From an uncultured Clostridia bacterium (GTDB lineage Bacteria > Bacillota > Clostridia > Oscillospirales > Ruminococcaceae), in NCBI GenBank assembly GCA_945931735.1, contig CAMEPN010000101.1, positions 1-6,794 on the forward strand: a stretch of 6,794 nucleotides of DNA. The letters are read 5' to 3'. This document shows, in pieces, positions 1-4,990 of this stretch; position 1 is the stretch's first letter, and the number at the start of each line of letters is the position of its first letter. The position numbers were made by a program, and so were the translations under genes. The notes below the pieces were generated by a model. The model was not told where the DNA came from. It saw only the letters and a program-made list of their open reading frames with translations, and did no database searches.

Positions 1-4
1 ATAT

Positions 5-74
5 AACTCGGGGAATTTAACCCACAAAGCAAAATCGCCGACGGCTGTCGGCGAAGTAAAATTCGGACGGTTTT
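5..74. repeat. Direct repeat, copy 1 (70 bases)
   Basis: This 70-base stretch recurs at 204-273 with an offset of 199 bases; counting by eye, 66 of 70 positions agree (differences at 8, 13, 68 and 69). It carries an 8-bp perfect hairpin (TCGCCGAC/GTCGGCGA, loop GGCT, 35-54) and ends in the core TAAAATTCGGA..GTTTT that also occurs a third time at 107-130. It contains no open reading frame with its own ribosome binding site. It is not a CRISPR repeat: too long, only two full copies, no regular spacers. It resembles dispersed intergenic elements of the REP/MITE type, but the family is not one I recognise, and whether it occurs elsewhere in the genome cannot be seen here. Confidence 0.85.
31..54 (-). 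terminator. Terminator-like hairpin inside repeat copy 1
   Basis: On the minus strand an 8-bp GC-rich perfect stem (TCGCCGAC, loop AGCC, GTCGGCGA; positions 54-35) is followed at once by TTTTGCTTTG. This is the layout of a rho-independent terminator for transcripts coming from the tRNA side. It is the second of two identical hairpins downstream of tRNA-Leu, so it may act as a back-up stop. It is also part of the repeated element, so its terminator function is an inference from shape only. Confidence 0.5.
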
Positions 75-97
75 CCTCAACGTATGTTGAGGTAAAC
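70..97. other. Hairpin H1 after repeat core 1
   Basis: A stem of CCTCAAC/GTTGAGG (75-81 with 86-92, loop GTAT) is continued after a T-T mismatch by GTTT/AAAC (70-73 with 94-97). It sits directly after the repeat core. Hairpins at 121-142 and 269-298 hold the same position after the other two cores with different arm sequences, which suggests that the fold rather than the sequence is kept. No U-run follows on either strand, so a simple terminator is not indicated. Confidence 0.55.
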
Positions 98-106
98 TTT
101 GCAAAC

Positions 107-130
107 TAAAATTCGGATCGTTTTGCCGCG
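107..130. repeat. Third, short copy of the repeat core
   Basis: These 24 bases, starting TAAAATTCGGATCG and ending TTTTGCCGCG, are identical to 256-279 of the second full copy, and the first part also matches 57-67 of copy 1. Only the core is present; the 50 bases holding the terminator-like hairpin are absent upstream. It is followed by a stem TTTTGCC/GGCAAAA (121-127 with 136-142). This shows the region is built from modules, not from one simple duplication. Confidence 0.75.
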
Positions 131-142
131 ACATTGGCAAAA
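121..142. other. Hairpin H2 after repeat core 2
   Basis: TTTTGCC (121-127) pairs with GGCAAAA (136-142) around an 8-base loop. It shares its left arm with the larger hairpin at 269-298, but its right arm and loop differ. It is the weakest of the three core-linked hairpins. Confidence 0.45.
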
Positions 143-203
143 ATCCTCCTGTCCTTTGCGCAGGCGCCACGAGAATTTTACGGTTTTGCGGTCGGCTTTA
201 TTC

Positions 204-273
204 AACACGGGAAATTTAACCCACAAAGCAAAATCGCCGACGGCTGTCGGCGAAGTAAAATTCGGATCGTTTT
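204..273. repeat. Direct repeat, copy 2 (70 bases)
   Basis: Second full copy of the element at 5-74, with the same internal hairpin (234-253) and the same TAAAATTCGG core. It lies closest to the tRNA gene and runs into the 12-bp hairpin at 269-298, which ends two bases before the tRNA 3' end. The 199-base offset between copies is not a multiple of three, which argues against a coding repeat. Confidence 0.85.
230..253 (-). terminator. Likely terminator of the tRNA-Leu transcript
   Basis: On the minus strand the stem TCGCCGAC/GTCGGCGA (positions 253-234, tetraloop AGCC) is followed by TTTTGCTTTG. It lies about 48 bases past the encoded CCA of the tRNA, on the correct strand, and is the first hairpin downstream that has a U-run. 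An identical structure lies 199 bases further on. The shape supports rho-independent termination; activity is inferred. Confidence 0.6.
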
Positions 274-298
274 GCCGCGCTTGTTCGCGCGGCAAAAC
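269..298. other. 12-bp perfect hairpin abutting the tRNA 3' end
   Basis: GTTTTGCCGCGC (269-280) and GCGCGGCAAAAC (287-298) are perfect complements around a 6-base loop TTGTTC. On the minus strand the stem begins two bases after the tRNA CCA. The AT pairs are at the base of the stem and no U-run follows on the minus strand, so it is not a standard terminator. It could shield or guide 3' processing of the tRNA precursor, or simply be the third core-linked hairpin of the repeat. Its left arm belongs to the repeat core. Confidence 0.7.
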
Positions 299-300
299 TC

Positions 301-387
301 TGGTGCCGGTGGCGGGGGTCGAACCCGCACGCCATTGCTGGCAACGGATTTTGAGTCCGTCTCGTCTGCCAATTCCAACACACCGGC
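301..387 (-). tRNA. tRNA-Leu, anticodon CAA
   Basis: Reading the minus strand from 387, the full cloverleaf can be drawn: acceptor stem GCCGGTG with CACCGGC (seven perfect pairs), discriminator A and encoded CCA (303-301); anticodon stem ACGGA/TCCGT around loop CTCAAAA, placing anticodon CAA at 353-351; a long variable arm typical of class II tRNAs; and T-arm GCGGG-TTCGACC-CCCGC. CAA reads the leucine codon UUG. The 87-base length including CCA fits leucine tRNAs. A strong promoter lies just upstream (407-435) and a likely terminator downstream (230-253), so it is probably transcribed alone. No frayed or mismatched stem suggests a pseudogene. Confidence 0.97.
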
Positions 388-406
388 GTATCACAGATAC
401 AATCAG

Positions 407-435
407 ATTATACCACATTTCACCCGATGTGTCAA
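407..435 (-). promoter_or_regulatory. Sigma-70 promoter of tRNA-Leu
   Basis: On the minus strand a perfect -35 box TTGACA (435-430) and a perfect -10 box TATAAT (412-407) are separated by exactly 17 bases, and TGG precedes the -10 as in extended -10 promoters. The tRNA 5' end is 19 bases past the -10, leaving a leader of about 12 bases for RNase P to remove. The stretch 436-503 between this promoter and the preceding gene holds only a small 6-bp stem (TCGGGA/TCCCGA, 441-456) without a U-run. Confidence 0.9.
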
Positions 436-503
436 GTGCTTCGGGAGCTTTCCCGACGAAAATCAAGCCGATCTGAGTATCCGCCAAAGTAACACTGCCA
501 TGC

Positions 504-812
504 TCACAGCCCGTTCCAGAGGTACTTTTCAAGATCAACAGTATTATCGGCGCGAACCTCCACTCCGTCCGCGCGCAGCAGCTCTGCCTGCCGCTCCTCG
601 CCGCCGAACGCGAACGCAGGCGCAAGCCCGCCGAACCTGTTCACCACGCGGTAGCATGGTATCCCGTCGGGGTCGGGGTTGCTGTGCAGCGCGTAGCCGA
701 CAGCCCTCGCCCAGCGCGGATTTCCCGCCAGCATAGCTATCTGACCGTAGGTCGCGACTTTTCCTCTCGGTATCTTACGCACCTGCTCGTAAATTTTCTC
801 AAAAACGCTCAT
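504..812 (-). CDS. MGMT/alkyltransferase-like (ATL) family protein
   Basis: A 102-residue protein made only of the C-terminal DNA-binding and active-site domain of O6-alkylguanine-DNA alkyltransferases (Pfam DNA_binding_1 type); the N-terminal domain of full-length enzymes (about 165 residues) is absent. Visible landmarks: PRGKVATYGQIA (15-26) with Tyr22 at the nucleotide-flipping position, Arg36 in RAVG as the arginine finger, and the active-site motif PCYRVV (52-57) with Cys53 present. Most alkyltransferases have PCHRV and many ATL proteins PWHR; here Tyr replaces His. It could remove alkyl groups from guanine, or bind such lesions and hand them to nucleotide excision repair; sequence alone does not decide. 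The start has a GGGGGT ribosome binding site (820-815), a few bases before ATG. It follows clpX after a terminator-like hairpin, and no separate promoter is evident. Confidence 0.88.
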   Translation of the reverse strand: MSVFEKIYEQVRKIPRGKVATYGQIAMLAGNPRWARAVGYALHSNPDPDGIPCYRVVNRFGGLAPAFAFGGEERQAELLRADGVEVRADNTVDLEKYLWNGL

Positions 813-830
813 TTTTACCCCCGATACACA

Positions 831-856
831 AACGGCGGCAATCCCCTGCCGCCGTT
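831..856 (-). terminator. Terminator-like hairpin after clpX
   Basis: AACGGCGGCA (831-840) and TGCCGCCGTT (847-856) are perfect 10-bp complements around a 6-base loop. On the minus strand the stem starts 20 bases after the clpX stop and is followed by TGTGTATC, so together with the last stem bases the tail reads TTTGTGTAT. The stem is strong but the U-run is broken, so partial read-through into the alkyltransferase-like gene is plausible. Confidence 0.6.
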
Positions 857-876
857 GTCACATTTCAATTTTCCGT

Positions 877-2196
877 TCAAGCCTTTTTTCTGGGCTTCTT
901 GTCGGACTTTTCCGCAGTTTTCTTTGATTTCGACGCGTCGCGCTCGATTATCGGCTCGCCTGTTCCCTCGACGCAATCGGCGGTGACAGTCACCTTTCTG
1001 ATGGTCGGGTCGCTCGGAGCTGTGAACATAATGTCGCGCAGCGTCTTTTCTACGATGGAACGCAGACCGCGCGCGCCCGTGTTGTTGACTATCGCCTTCT
1101 TGGCAATTGCGCGCTTTGCGTCATCGTCAAATTCAAGCTCGATGTCGTCAGCCTTGAACAGGTACTTGTACTGCTTGATGAGCGCGTTCTTCGGCTCGTC
1201 AAGTATGCGTACGAGCGCGTCCTCGTCCAACGCGTCCAGCGCCGTTACAACAGGCAGACGCCCGATAAGCTCGGGGATAATTCCGAACTTGACAAGATCC
1301 TGCTGGCTCACCAGCTTGAGCATATCCGCGCTTTCCTTGTCCTTCGAGGACTTCACGTCCGCGCCGAAGCCCATAGCGGAGCTTGATACGCGCTGCGCAA
1401 TCATCTTTTCGATGCCCTCGAACGCACCGCCGCAGATAAACAGAATGTTTTTCGTGTTTATCTGGATAAACTCCTGATGCGGATGCTTTCTGCCGCCCTG
1501 CGGGGGGACATTGGACACCGTACCCTCGATTATCTTCAGCAGCGCCTGCTGAACGCCCTCGCCGCTGACGTCTCTTGTTATGGACGTGTTTTCGCTGCGG
1601 CGGGATATCTTGTCTATCTCGTCGATGTAAATTATGCCGCGCTCCGCAGCCTCGATGTCAAAATCAGCCGCCTGAATAAGGCGCAGAAGCACATTCTCAA
1701 CGTCCTCGCCGACATAGCCTGCCTGCGTGAGCGTAGTCGCGTCCGCGATAGCAAACGGCACCTTAAGGAGCTTCGCAAGCGTCTGCGCGAGCATTGTCTT
1801 GCCGACGCCCGTCGGACCGAGCAGCAGGACGTTCGACTTCTGAAGCTCAACATCGTCGTCCTCTCCGTCGTTGAGGAAAGTCCTCTTGTAGTGGTTGTAA
1901 ACGGAAACGGAAAGAATTTTTTTAGCCTCTTCCTGTCCGATAATGTATTCATCAAGGTAAGCCTTGATCTCCTCGGGCGTCATAAGCTCGTCCGAGCGGG
2001 AAAGATAATCGGAGTCGCCGGCAACGCCTGCGGCAGGTGCCGCAAGCTTTCCGCCCTTGATATCTCCGCTTTCGACCAGCATATTGTAGGAGGTGAGGAT
2101 ACACTCGCTGCAAATTACAGCCTTGTCCCCGCCGATGCCGTACAGGATACGGCTTACCTGGTTTTCGTTCTTCCCGCAAAAGGAGCAAACCATCAT
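877..2196 (-). CDS. clpX: ATP-dependent Clp protease ATP-binding subunit ClpX
   Basis: A 439-residue AAA+ unfoldase, close to the family's usual 420-430. It forms a hexamer that recognises tagged or specific proteins, unfolds them with ATP and threads them into ClpP in the cytoplasm. Landmarks in order: N-terminal zinc-binding domain with Cys4, Cys7, Cys29 and Cys32; Walker A GPTGVGKT (127-134); pore-1 loop GYVGED (160-165); Walker B IIYIDEID (188-195); pore-2 RKH loop GGRKHP (234-239); ClpP-docking loop MGF (275-277, the IGF loop of other ClpX); Arg313 in LIGRLP as arginine finger; sensor-2 GARGLRS (374-380). The last 20 residues are very rich in Lys. The start is the first of two adjacent ATG codons, 10 bases after AGGAGG. 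It follows clpP by 27 bases, so the two are surely cotranscribed. Confidence 0.98.
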   Translation of the reverse strand: MMVCSFCGKNENQVSRILYGIGGDKAVICSECILTSYNMLVESGDIKGGKLAAPAAGVAGDSDYLSRSDELMTPEEIKAYLDEYIIGQEEAKKILSVSVYNHYKRTFLNDGEDDDVELQKSNVLLLGPTGVGKTMLAQTLAKLLKVPFAIADATTLTQAGYVGEDVENVLLRLIQAADFDIEAAERGIIYIDEIDKISRRSENTSITRDVSGEGVQQALLKIIEGTVSNVPPQGGRKHPHQEFIQINTKNILFICGGAFEGIEKMIAQRVSSSAMGFGADVKSSKDKESADMLKLVSQQDLVKFGIIPELIGRLPVVTALDALDEDALVRILDEPKNALIKQYKYLFKADDIELEFDDDAKRAIAKKAIVNNTGARGLRSIVEKTLRDIMFTAPSDPTIRKVTVTADCVEGTGEPIIERDASKSKKTAEKSDKKPRKKA

Positions 2197-2206
2197 AAAA
2201 TTTTAT

Positions 2207-2212
2207 CCTCCT
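2207..2212 (-). promoter_or_regulatory. Ribosome binding site of clpX
   Basis: A perfect AGGAGG lies 10 bases before the ATG at 2196 and 13 before the second ATG at 2193. The better spacing favours the first ATG, so the protein starts MMVC; a start one residue later would change nothing functional. Confidence 0.8.
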
Positions 2213-2223
2213 ATGGGTGTGTG

Positions 2224-2838
2224 TCAGGACTTCTTGGCGTCAAGCTCCTGTCTGCTGTTAAATACCTTGTCGATAAGACCGTACTGAAGTGCTTCCTCCG
2301 CAGACATGAAATTGTCACGCTCTGTGTCGCGGCAGATGGTTTCATAATCCTTGCCGGTGTTGTCCGCAAGAATATGATTAAGGCGATCCTTTGTTCTCTG
2401 GAGGTAATTTGTGCGTATCTGGATATCGGTCACCTGTCCCGAAATACCGCCGCCCGAAATAAGGGGCTGGTGGATCATTATTTCGCTGTTCGGCAGGGCT
2501 ATTCTCTTGCCCTTTGCGCCGCTCGAAAGCAGGAACGCGCCCATAGACGCCGCCATACCCATGCAGATAGTGGAAACATCGCACTTGATATACTGCATGG
2601 TGTCATAAATAGCCATGCCGTCGGAAACGGAGCCTCCGGGGCTGTTTATATACAGGAAAATATCCTTATCGGGATCCTGTCCTTCAAGATAAAGAAGCTG
2701 CGCAACGACAACGCTTGCCGTCGCGGAATTGACCTCATCATGGAGAAGGATTATTCTGTCATTCAGCAGGCGGGAAAAAATATCGTAGGAACGCTCTCCG
2801 TGACTGCTCTGTTCAACAACATAAGGAATGTAAGCCAT
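2224..2838 (-). CDS. clpP: ATP-dependent Clp protease proteolytic subunit ClpP
   Basis: A 204-residue serine peptidase that assembles into a barrel of two heptamers and degrades proteins delivered by ClpX in the cytoplasm. The catalytic triad is complete: Ser98 in GMAASMG (94-100), His123 in MIHQP (121-125), and Asp171 in DTERD (171-175). Other family marks are YINSPGG (63-69) and [13 protein letters not shown] (178-190). The N-terminus ([10 protein letters not shown]) lines up with the axial-loop region of Bacillus ClpP (MNLIPTVIEQ, from memory), so there is no long propeptide. After His123 the stretch [11 protein letters not shown] is three residues longer than the PLGG.QGQ of B. subtilis and E. 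coli ClpP, a change at the base of the handle region. The start has AAGGAG four bases upstream, slightly close. It lies between tig (99-base gap with a hairpin) and clpX (27-base gap). Confidence 0.97.
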   Translation of the reverse strand: MAYIPYVVEQSSHGERSYDIFSRLLNDRIILLHDEVNSATASVVVAQLLYLEGQDPDKDIFLYINSPGGSVSDGMAIYDTMQYIKCDVSTICMGMAASMGAFLLSSGAKGKRIALPNSEIMIHQPLISGGGISGQVTDIQIRTNYLQRTKDRLNHILADNTGKDYETICRDTERDNFMSAEEALQYGLIDKVFNSRQELDAKKS

Positions 2839-2892
2839 AATGCTCCTTTCTCAGACCTGCGACGGCGACGAAAACCGACCGCATTCTTAACC

Positions 2893-2920
2893 AAAATCCG
2901 CGCACAAAACGCGCGCGGAT
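2893..2920 (-). terminator. Terminator or attenuator between tig and clpP
   Basis: On the minus strand ATCCGCGC (2920-2913) pairs with GCGCGGAT (2903-2896) around a 9-base loop, and the stem runs into TTTTGG. It begins 17 bases after the tig stop. The stem is GC-rich and perfect but the U-run has only four bases, so partial termination is more likely than a complete stop. I see no convincing promoter between it and clpP, which fits an attenuator lowering clpPX expression relative to tig. Confidence 0.55.
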
Positions 2921-2937
2921 CTTAATAACGCCAAAAA

Positions 2938-4221
2938 TTACTCAGTAACTTCTTCGATCTTTGCGCTGTTCTTTACAACGTCAAGAGCCTTTTCAATTCT
3001 AAGGTCGCTTCTGATAGCGCTCTCGGGGATAGCAGCTCTTACCTTGTCCTCTTCCATCTTGTACTGCTCTGCCATGTCTGCATATTCCTTGGCAACGTCC
3101 TCGTCGGTGACTTCAACGTTCTCGATGTCAGCGATCTTCTCGAGAGCAAGACGCAGGTCTACCTGACGCTTAGCAACTTCCTTGAAGTTAGCGCGGAACT
3201 GCTCCATGTTCAAACCGGTGTACTTGAGGTAGTCCTCAACGCCGATCCTGTTTCTTGCGCTCCACTCGCGTGCGATGTCGTCGATGCGGCGCTCGTACAT
3301 TACCTCGGGAACCTCGGCGGTCATCTTGGCAAGCAGCGCTTCAACCAACGCGTTGTCGGCATCGTTATCTGCCTCTTCCGCGTTCTTCTTCTCCTGCTTC
3401 TCCCTGATGTCAGCCTTCAGCTCGTCGAGAGTGTCCTTGTCGCTAACGTCCTTTGCGAACTCATCGTCCAGTGCGGGAAGCTCCTTGCCCTTGATCTCGT
3501 GCAGCTTGCACTTGAAAACAACAGCCTTGCCCTTAAGGTTCTCTGCCTGATAATCCTCGGGGAATGTAACGTTTACGTCAAACTCCTCGCCGATGTTCTT
3601 GCCGATTATCTGCTCCTCAAAGCCGGGGATAAAGGTGTGGCTGCCGATCTCAAGAGGATAGCTCTCGCCCTTGCCGCCCTCAAAAGCAACGCCGTCAAGG
3701 AAGCCCTCAAAGTCGATAACAGCGGTGTCGCCGTCCTCAACAGCTCTGTCCTCAACAGAAATAATTCTCGCGCTTCTCTTGCGCATCTTCTCAAGCTCTT
3801 CGTTGACTGTTTCGTCGGTTACAGTCTTGACGGTTTTCTTGACCTCTAATCCCTTGTAGTCGGAAATTTCGATCTCGGGCTTGGTGATGATGTCAGCCTT
3901 GAAGGAAACGCCGTTCTCCTTGCTTACCTCTGTAACCTCGGTATTCTCAACATCGACTACCTCAAGCTTGGTTTCCTCGACCAGCTTTGCGATATTGGTG
4001 TTGTACAGGGAGTTTACTGCATCCTCATAGAAAACGCCCTCGCCGTAGGTCTTTTCGATTATCTTGCGGGGAGCCTTGCCCTTGCGGAAGCCGGGGACTG
4101 TTATCTTGGACTTTGCCTTGTTGTAAGCCGCGTTGATAGCAGCCTCAAACTCCTCTGCGGAGAACTTGAATTCGATGGCAGTGGTATTGGTCGCTGTCTT
4201 GTTCTGAGAAATAATTTCCAT
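2938..4221 (-). CDS. tig: Trigger factor, ribosome-associated chaperone and peptidyl-prolyl isomerase
   Basis: A 427-residue protein, the normal length for trigger factor. It binds ribosomal protein L23 at the exit tunnel, holds nascent chains and isomerises Xaa-Pro bonds. Domains in order: ribosome-binding tail domain with the signature GFRKGKAPR (44-52, the Phe-Arg-Lys contact at 45-47); FKBP-type isomerase domain about 162-247, with VIDFEGFLDG, FIPGFEEQIIG and LKGKAVVFKCKLHEI; and a helical C-terminal chaperone domain from about 248, rich in Glu and Lys and ending in an acidic tail. The start ATG follows GGAAGGA with about 9 bases spacing; a small hairpin precedes that site. It comes first in a tig-clpP-clpX cluster, an order common in bacteria, and is 50 bases after the phosphoesterase gene. 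No strong promoter is visible in that gap, so it may be read from upstream or from within the preceding gene. Confidence 0.98.
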   Translation of the reverse strand: MEIISQNKTATNTTAIEFKFSAEEFEAAINAAYNKAKSKITVPGFRKGKAPRKIIEKTYGEGVFYEDAVNSLYNTNIAKLVEETKLEVVDVENTEVTEVSKENGVSFKADIITKPEIEISDYKGLEVKKTVKTVTDETVNEELEKMRKRSARIISVEDRAVEDGDTAVIDFEGFLDGVAFEGGKGESYPLEIGSHTFIPGFEEQIIGKNIGEEFDVNVTFPEDYQAENLKGKAVVFKCKLHEIKGKELPALDDEFAKDVSDKDTLDELKADIREKQEKKNAEEADNDADNALVEALLAKMTAEVPEVMYERRIDDIAREWSARNRIGVEDYLKYTGLNMEQFRANFKEVAKRQVDLRLALEKIADIENVEVTDEDVAKEYADMAEQYKMEEDKVRAAIPESAIRSDLRIEKALDVVKNSAKIEEVTE

Positions 4222-4237
4222 TGTTGATGATCCTTCC

Positions 4238-4253
4238 TTGTCCTTCGGGACAA
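4238..4253 (-). other. Small hairpin next to the tig ribosome binding site
   Basis: On the minus strand TTGTCC (4253-4248) pairs with GGACAA (4243-4238) around tetraloop CGAA, immediately before the GGAAGGA ribosome binding site (4237-4231). No U-run follows, so it is not a terminator. It may only be a chance 6-bp stem, or it may tune access of the ribosome. The remaining bases of the 4222-4271 gap show no clear promoter. Confidence 0.35.
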
Positions 4254-4271
4254 TAAATTTGTTATTTTCAT

Positions 4272-4970
4272 TCAGAGAGCACTCTGATCAATTCTAACGG
4301 GGTCAAATCCTACGCCGTCGGCGGAAACCAGCTTATACTGTATCCCCGCGCGCTCGCCGTTCAGCGCGCCGCGTATGCTCGCGCCGTGAAGATGCGCATA
4401 ATAGCAGCGCTTTACGTTATATTTATGGAGTATCTCCGTGATGTACACATTTTCCTCTGTGCCGTATATCGGCGGGTAATGGATAAAGGCAACAAGCTCG
4501 CCGCCGAGCTTAACGCCCTCCTTGAGCGACATTTCCAGCCGCCCCGCTTCCCTGTTGAGCACCTTTGCGTCCGCAGGCTCTCCGTTTTCGCGGATCCACC
4601 CTCGCGTACCGCATACCGACACTCCCTCAACGAGAAATGCATTATTGAAAAGGAAGCTGACAGAATCGAAGCCGTTCTCTTTTACAAAGGCGTTTATCTT
4701 GCTCGCCGTCGACCACCACAGGTCGTGATTGCCTTTGACGAGTATCTTTCTGCCGCGCAGGCGTGTGTGGATATACTCAAGGTCCTTGTAGCTGTCCTCG
4801 AGCTTCAGCGCCCATGAATGGTCGCCGAGCAGCACCACCGTATCGTCGTCGGTTATCTTGCTGTTCCAGTTGCTCTCTAGGCGTTCGAGGTAATTAGACC
4901 AACCCGAGAAAATATCCATCGGCTTGTCGCAGCCCAGCGAAAGGTGAAGGTCGCCTATCGTGTAAAGCAC
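4272..4970 (-). CDS. Calcineurin-like metallophosphoesterase (COG1768-like), substrate unknown
   Basis: A 232-residue protein with the full metal-binding set of the calcineurin-like phosphoesterase fold: GDLHLS (6-11; Asp7, His9), LGDHSWA (48-54; Asp50), KGNHDLWW (79-86; Asn81, His82), IHYPP (163-167; His164) and HLHG (193-196; His193, His195). These bind two metal ions and hydrolyse a phosphoester, so a soluble cytoplasmic hydrolase is expected; no signal peptide or membrane segment is seen. The GD.SWA motif and the tryptophans after GNHD match the group of predicted phosphohydrolases called COG1768, as I recall it; the physiological substrate is unknown to me. The start is GTG at 4970, chosen because AGGGAGG lies 6 bases upstream and the phosphoesterase fold begins at residue 2. 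It follows thrC by 20 bases and probably shares its transcript. Confidence 0.92.
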   Translation of the reverse strand: MLYTIGDLHLSLGCDKPMDIFSGWSNYLERLESNWNSKITDDDTVVLLGDHSWALKLEDSYKDLEYIHTRLRGRKILVKGNHDLWWSTASKINAFVKENGFDSVSFLFNNAFLVEGVSVCGTRGWIRENGEPADAKVLNREAGRLEMSLKEGVKLGGELVAFIHYPPIYGTEENVYITEILHKYNVKRCYYAHLHGASIRGALNGERAGIQYKLVSADGVGFDPVRIDQSAL

Positions 4971-4976
4971 AGTCAG

Positions 4977-4983
4977 CCTCCCT
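4977..4983 (-). promoter_or_regulatory. Ribosome binding site that fixes the GTG start of the phosphoesterase
   Basis: AGGGAGG on the minus strand sits 6 bases before the GTG at 4970. The first conserved motif (GDLHLS) begins at residue 6, so any later start would cut the metal site; this supports the rare start codon. Confidence 0.8.
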
Positions 4984-4990
4984 CTTTATT

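Noticed and set aside
5..273. CRISPR array
   Set aside because: Only two full copies of 70 bases and a partial third, with unequal spacing and no cas genes in the window.
301..387. tRNA-Leu as an integration (att) site of a mobile element
   Set aside because: No direct repeat of the tRNA 3' end and no integrase gene are present in the window; the left edge cuts the region off, so this is unproven rather than excluded.
441..456. 6-bp stem TCGGGA/TCCCGA as terminator of the alkyltransferase-like gene
   Set aside because: No U-run on the minus strand after it, and it sits just before the -35 box of the tRNA promoter; too weak to call.
99..736. Plus-strand frames of 125 and 200 codons and a minus-strand frame (77-625) across the repeats and the tRNA
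   Set aside because: They read through a certain tRNA gene, the repeat hairpins and, in part, the alkyltransferase-like gene. Reading frames through tRNA-Leu give characteristic false peptides (for example VAGVEPARHC), and the 199-base repeat offset is not divisible by three.
1477..2925. A 482-codon open frame on the plus strand opposite clpX and clpP
   Set aside because: It lies wholly antisense to two certain genes, its translation shows no family motif, and there is no ribosome binding site; long antisense frames are expected from the codon bias here.
4255..4300. Possible tig promoter (TTGATC with an AT-rich -10-like stretch)
   Set aside because: The -10 candidates match poorly and the spacing is 18-21 bases; not convincing by eye.
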